From Cymbomonas tetramitiformis (taxonomy: Eukaryota; Chlorophyta; Pyramimonadophyceae; Pyramimonadales; Pyramimonadaceae), in NCBI GenBank assembly GCA_001247695.2, contig LGRX02030439.1, positions 1 through 14,273 of the forward strand: a stretch of 14,273 bases of DNA, written 5' to 3'. A program made the translations under genes and the position numbers. The notes beneath the pieces are model-generated. The model saw nothing but the letters and a program-made list of their open reading frames with translations, was not told the DNA's origin and ran no database searches. Shown here one piece after another: positions 1 through 7,964 of this stretch (position 1 is the stretch's first letter; every line of letters starts with the position of its first letter).

Positions 1-85
1 CCGTGAATCTTTCCGAATGTAACCAAAAACCGTTCGATTAAAATCGAACGGTTTTTGGTTCCATTTGGATATATGGAATTCACGG
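1..85. repeat. Long foldback (nested inverted repeat) at the left edge
   Basis: Bases 21-38 and 43-60 are perfect reverse complements (18 bp) around a 4-base loop, taaa. The symmetry extends outwards: 12-19 pairs with 62-69 with one mismatch, and ccgtgaat at 1-8 pairs with attcacgg at 78-85. The result is a stem-loop of about 85 bases with short unpaired bulges. It lies about 110 bases before the first gene. It could be the end of a foldback or MITE-like element, or a subterminal structure of the transposon to the right. The window starts inside it, so its outer edge is unseen. Confidence 0.85.
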
Positions 86-115
86 CCGCGAATCTGGAAT
101 TCACGGCCGTGAATA
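74..115. repeat. 21-bp tandem repeat with a 16-bp palindrome
   Basis: Two adjacent 21-base units (74-94 and 95-115) share tggaattcacggccg and then differ at one internal base (c or t) and at the last base. In the second unit, attcacggccgtgaat (99-114) is a perfect palindrome. In the first, one base breaks the symmetry. The window itself begins with ccgtgaat, the right half of the same palindrome, so at least one more unit may lie just outside. A palindromic repeat of this kind beside a transposon gene could be a protein-binding site; that role is inference. Confidence 0.8.
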
Positions 116-191
116 TGCAAGTTAGTGGCGCTTTTATTTCCTTTAGTGAAAGTTGAAATTTATTATAACCCGAACGTAAATCGTAACGACT

Positions 192-1430
192 ATGGAACAA
201 TCAACACTTGCCGAGATCTGCGAATGCGGACAGTTAAACAAGAAGGGAAAGCTCATTGAATGCAAGCAAGACCCGTCGACTATGGACCACGAGGGCAAAC
301 GCTGCACCCGGATAAAAAGAGGCAAGGGCGAGCTGCGATGCGCAAAATGCAGCGGACAGTCAAAGAAACCCGCAAGAGGCAAAGAAAAATATTTGGACGA
401 CTTCGATCGTACGCGAGCAATAGGCTTCGCAAACAACTTCGTGGTGTCTTTACCCGAAGACACGTGACAACATCTGGAAAGGCGCTCTTCGCTTATGTGG
501 CGTGAAGCGTTGAACAAGGTGCCGGATTGGGACAAACTTCCTAGCGGAATGGTAACCCTTACCGGAGGAAAGCTAGAGGTGTTTCATGAAACCGCGAAAC
601 ACGGAAGGGGGGGAATATTGACGGACTTCTACGACAACTTCCTCGACGACGAAGATCGGAAGCACTTGAACGTCTTCGTCAACGAGGTGGAGACGCAAGT
701 CTTAGAAAAGCTACGTAACTCGTACACCGTCGAGAACAAAGCGTTTTTAATCAACGACAACCTGGTTGCAGAGAATTCGGGGAAGGTCCTCTCGTCCCTA
801 AGGGGGTGGCAACCTTGGCATCTTGACCAGCCGTTGAACCAGCCCCTCACCGAGCCCGCCCAGCACTTGGCGATCGTCGCCTACTTGGGCCCATCTTCCC
901 CAACAAGGGTGTGCTCTGCGCCAACCCCGTCGTTGGAAGCGTCGATTGACCTATTAGGCCAATCGACGCAAGAGAACTTGAGGCTTAACTGCGATATAGC
1001 TTTCCGTGAGCAGCGCGCTCTAATGCTCCTGAAGGAAACCCTCGACGCCTTCGCGGTGAACGTTGGGGGGAAGGAGAAAGTGGAGTTGGGCGAGTGCGCC
1101 GTTGTGGGGGGGTTCACCAAGGGGTGTCCAATGCGGATGGCACGCCCCGAATAGTGTTCTCCGCCAACTTGGCCTTGAAGGACGTGGCCTCATACGACCC
1201 GGATGTGCAGCTTAACCCAGTCAACTCGCCCATCCACTGGGGTTCTCGACTTCGCTGCCAAGGAGTACGTCAAGTACTTCCTCGCGGGCACGGACCTCGC
1301 CCCCACGGTGGACGATGCCAACGTGAAAGTGCTCAATACTTTGGGGGCAGACGTTATGAAGTGCTTGGACAAAGTCACGAACAAGCGAAGGCGTGAAGCG
1401 GAGGGTGCGCGGAAGCGTGGTAGGAGATAA
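192..1430 (+). pseudogene. 2OG-Fe(II) oxygenase-like gene with PHD-like N-terminus, broken
   Basis: The reading runs from an ATG at 192 to a stop at 1428-1430, about 410 codons, and is interrupted three times. There is an in-frame TGA at 465-467, in an ACG-TGA context consistent with CpG decay of an Arg codon. One base appears lost in the G-run 1106-1112, and one G appears gained in the run 1239-1242. The N-terminus has a Cys/His cluster (CEC, LIEC, H-x4-C, CAKC) resembling a degenerate PHD finger. The core shows the pattern of a 2-oxoglutarate/Fe(II) dioxygenase: W-H-L-D with His at 819-821 and Asp at 825-827, a distal His at 1115-1117 (V-H-Q-G), and an Arg 11 residues later at 1148-1150 (T-P-R-I-V-F-S). 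The C-terminus is strongly basic (KRRREAEGARKRGRR). Enzymes of this fold oxidise nucleic-acid bases or proteins; the substrate cannot be told here. It is convergent with the 1607-2113 gene. The alternating frames and intact motifs support one recently broken gene. Two lesions lie in homopolymers and could be sequencing errors. The family call is moderate; the single-gene call is stronger. Confidence 0.6.
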
Positions 1431-1443
1431 GTAATAGATTAGG

Positions 1444-1457
1444 CTTAGTGAAATAGG
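1444..1457 (+). repeat. Short motif shared with the 2114-2310 intergenic region
   Basis: The sequence cttagtgaaatagg lies 13 bases after the stop of the oxygenase-like gene. It matches cttagtcaaatagg at 2135-2148 with one mismatch. A shorter relative, tttagtgaaa, lies at 142-151 before that gene. A motif recurring in the spacers of one gene cluster could be a transposase or regulatory site; chance cannot be excluded at this length. Confidence 0.4.
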
Positions 1458-1606
1458 GGTACAATACGTGTATGCCATGCTTAGCCACGTGAAAAAAACA
1501 TTTACATTTACAAGTTGATATATATCATTACTTGTTTTGGCAATCAAATAATATTTGTTTGTTGTACTTGCTCGTTATCGCTACTAGTCTTTGCTAATTT
1601 ACTATC

Positions 1607-2113
1607 CTATATTAGCTCGAACTCGACGTTCAAACGTTCAGAAATATTCAAACTTGCATTGCGCTCGTGCCTCTCGAGAGGCACCACCATCCTCTGACAA
1701 GTTTTAGCGCACTTGCTGCACAACTTGTACGACACAAGGGAGGTGAATTTTCCATCGTCGTCGTTTCCATGGTCGTGGAAAACAATGCGAGTGGTTGCGA
1801 TCTCCTCGCACCACACCCACGCACCCTGCTTGCGGTTGTCGACAGCGTAGTGGTCGAGCATTGGGAAACAATCGAAAGGAAACTCTAATGGCCAAACGCC
1901 AGCCTCCCCATACTCAACCATGCATATGAGGACCTTATGCAACTCGCACCGCTTGTTGGGGCGAGTGAGTCCATAGTGGGGATCCTTCGTAGGGTTCTCG
2001 TCTTCCCCGCGGACCACGACGTGCTTTTGCCAAAGCGCTGGGCAATTGTACGGGGCGGGTAGGTAGCCTCTGGAAGATTGATAGTCCTCGTCCCTATTTA
2101 TTACTCTGTTCAT
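1607..2113 (-). CDS. Hypothetical Cys/His-rich protein, 168 aa
   Basis: An intact reading frame with an ATG at 2111-2113 and A at -3. I do not recognise the family. The protein has eight cysteines (residues 24, 56, 64, 82, 102, 132, 135, 139). The last three form an L-C-S-K-C-A-K-T-C knot at 131-139 after an H-D-H at 113-115, a plausible metal-binding group. There is no signal peptide or membrane segment. An acidic patch (D-E-D at 8-10, G-N-D-D-D-G near 116-121) and aromatic-rich stretches suggest a folded soluble domain. It is divergent from the 2311 gene across a 197-base spacer and convergent with the oxygenase-like gene. Its position between that gene and the transposase suggests an accessory protein of the same element. 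Intactness over 168 codons supports it being real. Confidence 0.55.
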   Translation of the reverse strand: MNRVINRDEDYQSSRGYLPAPYNCPALWQKHVVVRGEDENPTKDPHYGLTRPNKRCELHKVLICMVEYGEAGVWPLEFPFDCFPMLDHYAVDNRKQGAWVWCEEIATTRIVFHDHGNDDDGKFTSLVSYKLCSKCAKTCQRMVVPLERHERNASLNISERLNVEFELI

Positions 2114-2310
2114 TTTTTTATTTGCGGGCTAAGACTTAGTCAAATAGGTTTAGTCAAATACAATAGCGTCTATAACGTATATGGTATAAGATATCGTATA
2201 GCGTGTACTATATAATAACATATCACGTTGTTCGCATACATACTCCCTTGTGTTCGCATCTTACTATCACTTATCGACCCAAGGAAACTTTGTTAAAGTA
2301 CGAAACAAGT
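2114..2310. promoter_or_regulatory. Divergent intergenic region with direct repeats
   Basis: This 197-base AT-rich spacer separates the start codons of two divergent small genes, so it must hold promoters for both if they are expressed. It contains the 11-mer ttagtcaaata twice in the same orientation (2136-2146 and 2150-2160), 14 bases apart. It also has a run rich in ta steps (about 2176-2220). No further promoter element can be assigned with confidence. Confidence 0.45.
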
Positions 2311-2595
2311 ATGCCCCAACCATGTTGCGACCACTGCGAACGGAAAGCGTGGCTCCGCGCTCGGTTCAACCGGGACTTGCAAGACCTGCAACAATCTTTC
2401 GCCAACAATTTTGAAGGGTACCCCGACCACGAGCGGTTCCTTGCAAGGTGGGCGGTAGTGGGTAGGGACCTAGCCGATATTCCCTTGCCACAACCTGACC
2501 GGCTCACTTGCAAAAGTTGCTTCAAGAACATTTGGCTACCACATGCTACCACGGATATTTACTTCACCTCCTGGGCCAAGTGGGAATTTTTATAA
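2311..2595 (+). CDS. Hypothetical small zinc-binding-like protein, 94 aa
   Basis: I chose the ATG at 2311 (A at -3); the open frame extends upstream only through non-ATG codons. The 94-residue product has two CxxC pairs, C6-D-H-C9 near the N-terminus and C67-K-S-C70 near the C-terminus. About 57 residues separate them, including a charged predicted helix (R-A-R-F-N-R-D-L-Q-D-L-Q-Q, 17-29). This fits a single treble-clef or ribbon-type zinc site with a long insertion. The C-terminus is aromatic (Y-F-T-S-W-A-K-W-E-F-L). No family is recognised. It is divergent from the 168-aa gene and convergent with the transposase, whose stop is 113 bases away. It is probably an accessory gene of the same mobile element; function unknown. 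Confidence 0.5.
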   Translation: MPQPCCDHCERKAWLRARFNRDLQDLQQSFANNFEGYPDHERFLARWAVVGRDLADIPLPQPDRLTCKSCFKNIWLPHATTDIYFTSWAKWEFL

Positions 2596-2708
2596 AGTAA
2601 AGCAAAGTACAGAGGTTGCTAGATTGATTCAAAAAAATACTTGAGAATAGTGTGTACACAAAATATTAATACTTGCTATTACACGTATGTACACCTTAAG
2701 AAAATTGT

Positions 2709-5327
2709 CTATTCCTTAGCTACGCATAGTCCGCACAACCATGTTCCTGCTGGGATCTTGCTTAGGCTTGGACGCAAGCAAAAAATATGGAAGCCCTTAT
2801 TGCACACGTCGCATAACAGCATTTCATCTCCGTTGTCTTCTTCACCGCACAGTTCGCACGATAAACTTTTAGGAACTTGCTGCGAGCATCTGGCTTCCAT
2901 GTCTAGCTCTGCCATCTCGCGCGCTCGCTTGGATGCTTCCCGTTTCAGTTTCGCGGTGATCTTCCCAAGGGGTTGCCTTTTCAAGGCGCCAACCGGTTTT
3001 CTCGGGCGTCCCACTTGTGGGTGTCGGCCAATTATGTCGAGATGTTTTTCAAGAGGCGCCTTAAACTTCCCTTTGAATAAGCCAACAGCAATACTACATG
3101 CACACGTGACGCTCTCCGCGTAGATAGGGCACATACACCAGTGGTGCCCAAATTCGGTGACGTTATTAGCGTCCAATGGTCGTAAGATCACAAAAGACTT
3201 GTAGGTGTTCATGAACTGCTCGAAGGTGACAACCGTCGCAGGAGGGTGTTCAGGGTCGCGCATAAGGGCGAGGAACTTTACCACAAGGGGAGCAATCTCT
3301 TTCCTTTTATCCGCGATAGTGGAAGCACTCAACTTCTCGAAGGTCTTAAGGGAGGGAACGACATAGGAAGGACTGTCTGTAACCCCCAAGACGCCGGTCG
3401 TGCGCGTCATAAGCTCGAGCATGTTGTTGTCAATCATAAGAAGCGCCTCCCGCCAAATAGCTTGTGTAATAACTGGAGTCGTAGGTATTGGGTGTTGCCC
3501 GTCGTAGATCGTCTCCTCGTGCATGTATTTTAGCGCAGAAGGATGGAATACCTCGAGTTGGAGTTGCTTACGCATGGTCATCTCGTCTTTCACGTGTCTA
3601 TTCACGCACTCGGGACTATTCTGCGTAGATTGGATCCCTTCTGGCATGAAGCCGAGAACCCACCCACCCCACTTGCCCCACCAAGTCTCCACGAACCAGT
3701 TGCAAATATACTCTTCCTCACGCTTGTATAGTTCGATGAAGAGCTTGAATGCACTATCACGAGCACCAACGATGGTGATGTTGTGTATATCCGTAACGCC
3801 CTGCTTGAAGCCGTTAACGTTATGAGCGTCGTTGAATAGCGCGGTCTTCTCGTTAAGCTTCATCATGCAATGCGACCAACATATCCCTTGCGTAATCTCT
3901 TCCGCGACAAGTGTACAGAGGTTCGTAGGTAACCTCAAGTGCTCTAGAACATGCGTGATGGTTTCCGGAAGCTTGGCGTTAGCGTTGAAGAAAGCGAGGG
4001 AGTGATCCAAAGTATGATAACGAGGTTGCCACACTTTCTGGAAACCAAGTTGCATAGCCGCGATCAAGCAAAAGTCCACTATTTGCGAAGCATAGGCGTC
4101 CTCGTGCGATTTGATGGCGAGCGCCCCGAGACGAAAACGCTTATCCAAGTAGGAAGACCCGTTGCATTCAAGGGGTAAGCCTTGCCAGTTCGTCTTGTAC
4201 GTGTCGTCGCGTGAGCGGTGATCCTTTGCGAGAAGTACCTCGAGTTTCCCCCAAGTGGTGTAAATCACGCACCACCTTTTGCGTTTCTGCGCTGCGACAT
4301 AATCCTTGACGAGTTCGGTGTAGTTCTTGTAAAGGGCACGCAAGTTAAACTTCCCTTTGTAAAACCTTTTCGAACGCGTACTCCACCCTTGGACGACAAG
4401 CATGTTCTCTAAGATATGCACGAAGTACTCAGCAGACTCGCAAGCAAGAATTGAGATGAAATGTGCTTGAAGGTTCCGTTCATAAACGGAAAAGTCTTCA
4501 TTCCAACCCGCCAGCTTCCAAGTATTAAGCTCATCTTGGGTTGCTTGGGCTTCGAAAGGAATAGGAGGCAGGGTGTTCGCGGAATTCTCGGCGTAATGTT
4601 CCACGGTTTCGAAGCCGCTCGGTTGGAGTACTTGTCCTTCAAACATGCAAAGCGTCCCCGCCGTTTTGCGATCGGTCACGGGGATGGCCAACAAGTTGGA
4701 GGTCTGGCAAACCTCCATGAACTGACCGCATGTCTTTATGGTTCTAAGCTCCAAGATTTGTTTGCGATTGTTGTTCACAAAGCTCTTTATGACCTTGTAA
4801 TCAACGACGTCATCGTCTTCCATGGCTGTGGTGACTGCGGTACTAAGCTTCTTAAAAATGGCTTTAGGCGGAAGCTTTTCCTTGATCGCCTCCTTACACT
4901 TGTCCTTTAAATCTTTCGACATACCCTTTCCTATGAAATTAGTATGGTCGTGTGTCCCACGGGTGTACATGTTGCATGGAATAGTAGGGCATAAGGTCGT
5001 TCCCTTGACAATTTTGTAGTAAACCTGACAACCGTGTGTATGCTGTAAAGCACACCTGAAGTTTTGAGTCACGGAACCGTTTTTTTTCGACCTATAATCC
5101 TTGCCAGACTTGGTCACACCCTCGAGGCTCAAGGTTTCCATCTTCTCTGTGCACTCTACATACGATACACCATTGAGGACGGTACTCCACACTAAGGGGA
5201 CACGGGTACGTTTCGACTTTTCCATGTGTTTAACGAGGAATTCCTCTTCATCCTCTTCATCCGAATGATATATATCTTCCACATTTTTTCCCGGGCTTGT
5301 GAACTCAAAGTCGTCGGCCTCAGCCAT
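2709..5327 (-). CDS. MULE-type transposase with SWIM-like, AT-hook and PHD modules
   Basis: An intact 872-residue protein. I chose the ATG at 5325-5327 because its context (AACATGG) is strong; the frame is open 25 codons further to another ATG. In order it has: an acidic N-terminus (16-30); a FLYWCH/WRKY-GCM1-like zinc cluster (C92, C100, H126, H128); a Mutator-like DDE core with D375 in D-D-T-Y-K-T-N-W-Q-G, D441 in T-L-D-H-S, the C-W-S-H pair at 483-486 and E573 in N-S-P-E-C-V-N-R; a SWIM-like finger in which the final CxH is CxC (C731, C733, C742, C744); an AT-hook G-R-P-R-K-P (773-778); and a complete C4HC3 PHD finger (C824 to C868). MULE transposases cut and paste DNA via this RNase H-like core, and the SWIM finger usually binds DNA. 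PHD fingers read histone H3 tails, so chromatin-guided targeting is plausible but inferred. All catalytic residues are present, so the protein may be active. No matching terminal inverted repeats were found in the window. Confidence 0.85.
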   Translation of the reverse strand: MAEADDFEFTSPGKNVEDIYHSDEEDEEEFLVKHMEKSKRTRVPLVWSTVLNGVSYVECTEKMETLSLEGVTKSGKDYRSKKNGSVTQNFRCALQHTHGCQVYYKIVKGTTLCPTIPCNMYTRGTHDHTNFIGKGMSKDLKDKCKEAIKEKLPPKAIFKKLSTAVTTAMEDDDVVDYKVIKSFVNNNRKQILELRTIKTCGQFMEVCQTSNLLAIPVTDRKTAGTLCMFEGQVLQPSGFETVEHYAENSANTLPPIPFEAQATQDELNTWKLAGWNEDFSVYERNLQAHFISILACESAEYFVHILENMLVVQGWSTRSKRFYKGKFNLRALYKNYTELVKDYVAAQKRKRWCVIYTTWGKLEVLLAKDHRSRDDTYKTNWQGLPLECNGSSYLDKRFRLGALAIKSHEDAYASQIVDFCLIAAMQLGFQKVWQPRYHTLDHSLAFFNANAKLPETITHVLEHLRLPTNLCTLVAEEITQGICWSHCMMKLNEKTALFNDAHNVNGFKQGVTDIHNITIVGARDSAFKLFIELYKREEEYICNWFVETWWGKWGGWVLGFMPEGIQSTQNSPECVNRHVKDEMTMRKQLQLEVFHPSALKYMHEETIYDGQHPIPTTPVITQAIWREALLMIDNNMLELMTRTTGVLGVTDSPSYVVPSLKTFEKLSASTIADKRKEIAPLVVKFLALMRDPEHPPATVVTFEQFMNTYKSFVILRPLDANNVTEFGHHWCMCPIYAESVTCACSIAVGLFKGKFKAPLEKHLDIIGRHPQVGRPRKPVGALKRQPLGKITAKLKREASKRAREMAELDMEARCSQQVPKSLSCELCGEEDNGDEMLLCDVCNKGFHIFCLRPSLSKIPAGTWLCGLCVAKE

Positions 5328-5424
5328 GTTACTTTCCTCTCGTTTGGCTACGCGACAACTGCTTTGTGTAACGTAGTGTAACGATGGCATGGATGCATGC
5401 ACCGGTAATAGCCAGATGAGATAA

Positions 5425-5496
5425 AAAAAACTTAATCTAAAATCAACATGAAAAATGGGTTAATCTAAAATCAGAGAGAAATAATCTAAATTAAAT
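5425..5496. repeat. AT-rich segment with repeated TAATCTAAA
   Basis: Directly upstream of the transposase gene lies an AT-rich segment in which ttaatctaaaatca occurs at 5432-5445 and again at 5460-5473, with a third partial copy, taatctaaa, at 5482-5490. Spacings are 28 and 22 bases. It marks a sharp change from the transposon to the GC-rich gag region. It may be the right subterminal region of the DNA transposon or the transposase promoter. No mirror copy was found near base 1. Confidence 0.6.
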
Positions 5497-5661
5497 TGCC
5501 TACCTTTCGTATCGGCCGCCATCTACCACACGACTTCTCGGAATTTCTGCTCTCTCACGGCAGCCGTATCGACGACCCACCACATTTCTTGGCCGCCCAA
5601 GACTACCGCATTTTTTTCCCACGTCTTCTTGCCTCACTCCACCCCTGTAGTCTTCTTCATC

Positions 5662-7964
5662 ATGGTTGCTTCTACTAGATCGACGGCTAGCATGGAGCAT
5701 CGCCGCCGCACATTAAGCACAATCTTTGACTCCGTTGCTGCCAGGCATGCCAACACGCCCGCGACCCCGCCAGCGGCGCAGCCGGCCGCTAATTCGGCGG
5801 GGGCTACATTTTTGGCATCCGTACGCACACTACAGCGGGGGCACTTCGACATGAAGGTGGCGAAGCACGTCCAACGCAAGTTGTTCGACGGCAAAGAGGG
5901 GAGATTTTCCGGTGCGGAGCCCCACGCGGCGGCCATCTTCACGAGGATGGTGTCTGCCCTACAGGCGGCATTCGTCACTGAGGACATCGGTTTCCTCCCG
6001 CTCTTCGCGCTGGACGACGCTACCTTGGCCGTCCGCGTGGAGGCCAACAATTTATTGTTCTCCACGATCGAACTGCTGATCGACCCCTCGTCGCCCGCAG
6101 CGGACTGGTTAGACTCGTCCCACGCCAGCTTCCCGGCAGACGGTAAGCGTGTCCTGCTCGAGTTCGCCCGTTGGATGATCCCGGTTGGGGACCCCTTCCA
6201 GGGGCAAGCGGACATGTTTGCCGTCCGCATCGCTGCGGGCGTGGACCCTCATGGACCCATTGAGGACTTCAACGCCGCGCTCCCAAGGCTGCAAGGACCA
6301 GATCAACGCTCCAGGACGAGGACGTCAAGTCACTTTTCATCAAAGCCCTCGACGCCACCTTCTACCAGCCGGTGGTGTCCCGTTTGCTCCTTCACGACCA
6401 ACGAGCCGCCCACGACCTACTCACTATTCAGCAGTGGGTGCGGGAGTGTTACGGCGAGCACGTGCGGGCGGGCACCGCCGCCGCATCCGCACACCGGTAC
6501 TCCCACGGCACGCGCTTCATGGAGAAGGGCGTTGATGGGTCGGGTGCGGCGGGTGAGATCGAGGACTTACGGACAATGGTGCTCGACTTGAAGAGGCGAT
6601 TAGCCACCTTCCTCGTCGCCGCCGAGTCCGAACCGTCTCCGCGGGGGTTTACCCCTCGCGCGGACAAGCCGGACCGCCGGGTCAAGACCCGTTTCGCAGC
6701 CTCGCCCCTCCCCAAAGGGGGGAATTGGTCTCAATCCGTCTCGCGAAAGGTGGCCTTCCACCGCGAAAGCGGTGCGACAATCCCGTACTGCCAAAATCAG
6801 GTGTGTGCTAAGGGGAAAGCGAGGCATTGGCACCGGGACTGCCCGAACGGGGGCAGGACCGGGCTCTCGGCGTTCGCCTTCGCCGAAGAGGCCGAGAACT
6901 CCGTGCTGGCCGCGAAGTTCCAGCACGCCATCGACCACGGCGACCCCGTGGAATTCGACGCCCTCTGCATGCTTGCGGGCGGGAAGCCGGAGGTCTTCGC
7001 CGATCTTTCGGCGTGCTCGTTCTGCGAGGAGGACGGTGAGGTCCTCGTGTCCGCTGTCGCCGAGTTCTCTGAGATGGCACACGCGGCTGGGGTTTCAACA
7101 TTCAACATCAACACCTTCACTGCCGACTTGCCCGTGGTGTCGGAGCCGACCGCACACTCACCGCCCGCGTCGGTTGAGTCCGAGGAGGAATGGACCGGTC
7201 CGCCGAACCCCTTCTGCCCTCCTGTCACCCGCACATTTGCCGACTTCATTGGGAGCACGGGGATTGCATTGGTGCCCGGTGAGCCGGCACCGAGCATGAA
7301 TTTGCTCTCCGCGGTTGAGGAGCCGGAACGCGTGATCGACTACAAGCCCGCGACTTACGCCACGAGCGGCGATGACGACGAGGATGCCTCGGTGACACCG
7401 CCGCGGCCACGGTACGGCTGCGGGAACGGCATTCCGAGGTTCGCGAGGTCTCTCCTCACTTCCTCCTTGGTTTGCGCACTCTTTATAATTTGTGCCACCG
7501 CCGCGCCGCACGCCGTTGCCGGTGTCGGTGGTGCCGATGCGCGCACATGCACGGGTCCACCGGTCGGTGGTGCTCCGTGGACTGCCGCAGCAGTCCCGAC
7601 TACGGGGGCTTCGCCAACTGAAGCGGTTCATGACGTGCCGTGTGCGATTCCACCTCGTCGCCAACGGCGAGAGCAGAGACGGCAAGGACTCTACATGGCG
7701 CCGATGCCGTGGCATCCCGGGCCGCCACCGCCTGCCGAGTTGTTTGTGGACGGACCTCCGCTGTCACCGGCTTCATCTTCAGATGACGAGGCTCCACCGT
7801 CGGGCAGCACTTGGCAGCACCCCGGTGCGGTGCAGCCTCCCGTGATCGAGAACTCGTCAATTTCTTCTACGAATGATTCATCACCGGCCCCGGGGGCCGG
7901 CAACTGCGTCACAGTCACGCTGCTCCGAGCCGGGCAGACAGCTCCGAAGACCACTGGTGGCTAG
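5662..7964 (+). pseudogene. Gag-like protein with zinc knuckle, frameshifted
   Basis: I start at the ATG at 5662; upstream codons in frame are not ATG. The first part (about 210 residues) reads in one frame to roughly 6290. The rest (about 550 residues) continues in another frame from roughly 6310 to the stop at 7962-7964. The junction looks like two close indels, because the third frame briefly gives a fitting C-K-D-Q-I-N-A before L-Q-D-E-D-V-K. The helical first half resembles a retroelement capsid. A knuckle follows with Cys at 6789 and 6804, His at 6825 and Cys at 6840 (C-x4-C-x6-H-x4-C rather than the usual C-x2-C-x4-H-x4-C). The C-terminal half is Pro/Ser/acidic-rich and contains a hydrophobic stretch (about 7437-7510, L-V-C-A-L-F-I-I-C-A) that looks like a signal or membrane segment. 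Gag packages element RNA into particles. Whether the frame break is decay or a real fusion signal is undecided. Confidence 0.6.

Noticed and set aside
260..505. Very basic plus-strand frame overlapping the first gene
   Set aside because: The Lys/Arg richness is what a shifted reading of the real frame gives. The other frame has the Cys/His cluster and joins in frame with the oxygenase core.
143..535. Minus-strand open frame opposite the oxygenase-like gene
   Set aside because: It lies antisense to a frame with conserved zinc and helix patterns, has low-complexity composition and shows no recognisable motif.
2641..5019. Plus-strand frames opposite the transposase
   Set aside because: They are antisense to an 872-residue protein with a complete set of catalytic and zinc ligands.
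5328..5402. 25-residue N-terminal extension of the transposase
   Set aside because: The upstream ATG has a weaker context, while the ATG at 5325-5327 has A at -3 and G at +4 and begins an acidic tail. Transcript ends could reverse this choice.
5634..7715. Several long frames on both strands across the gag region
   Set aside because: High GC makes long chance frames common. Only the frames with the capsid-like start and zinc knuckle carry motif support.
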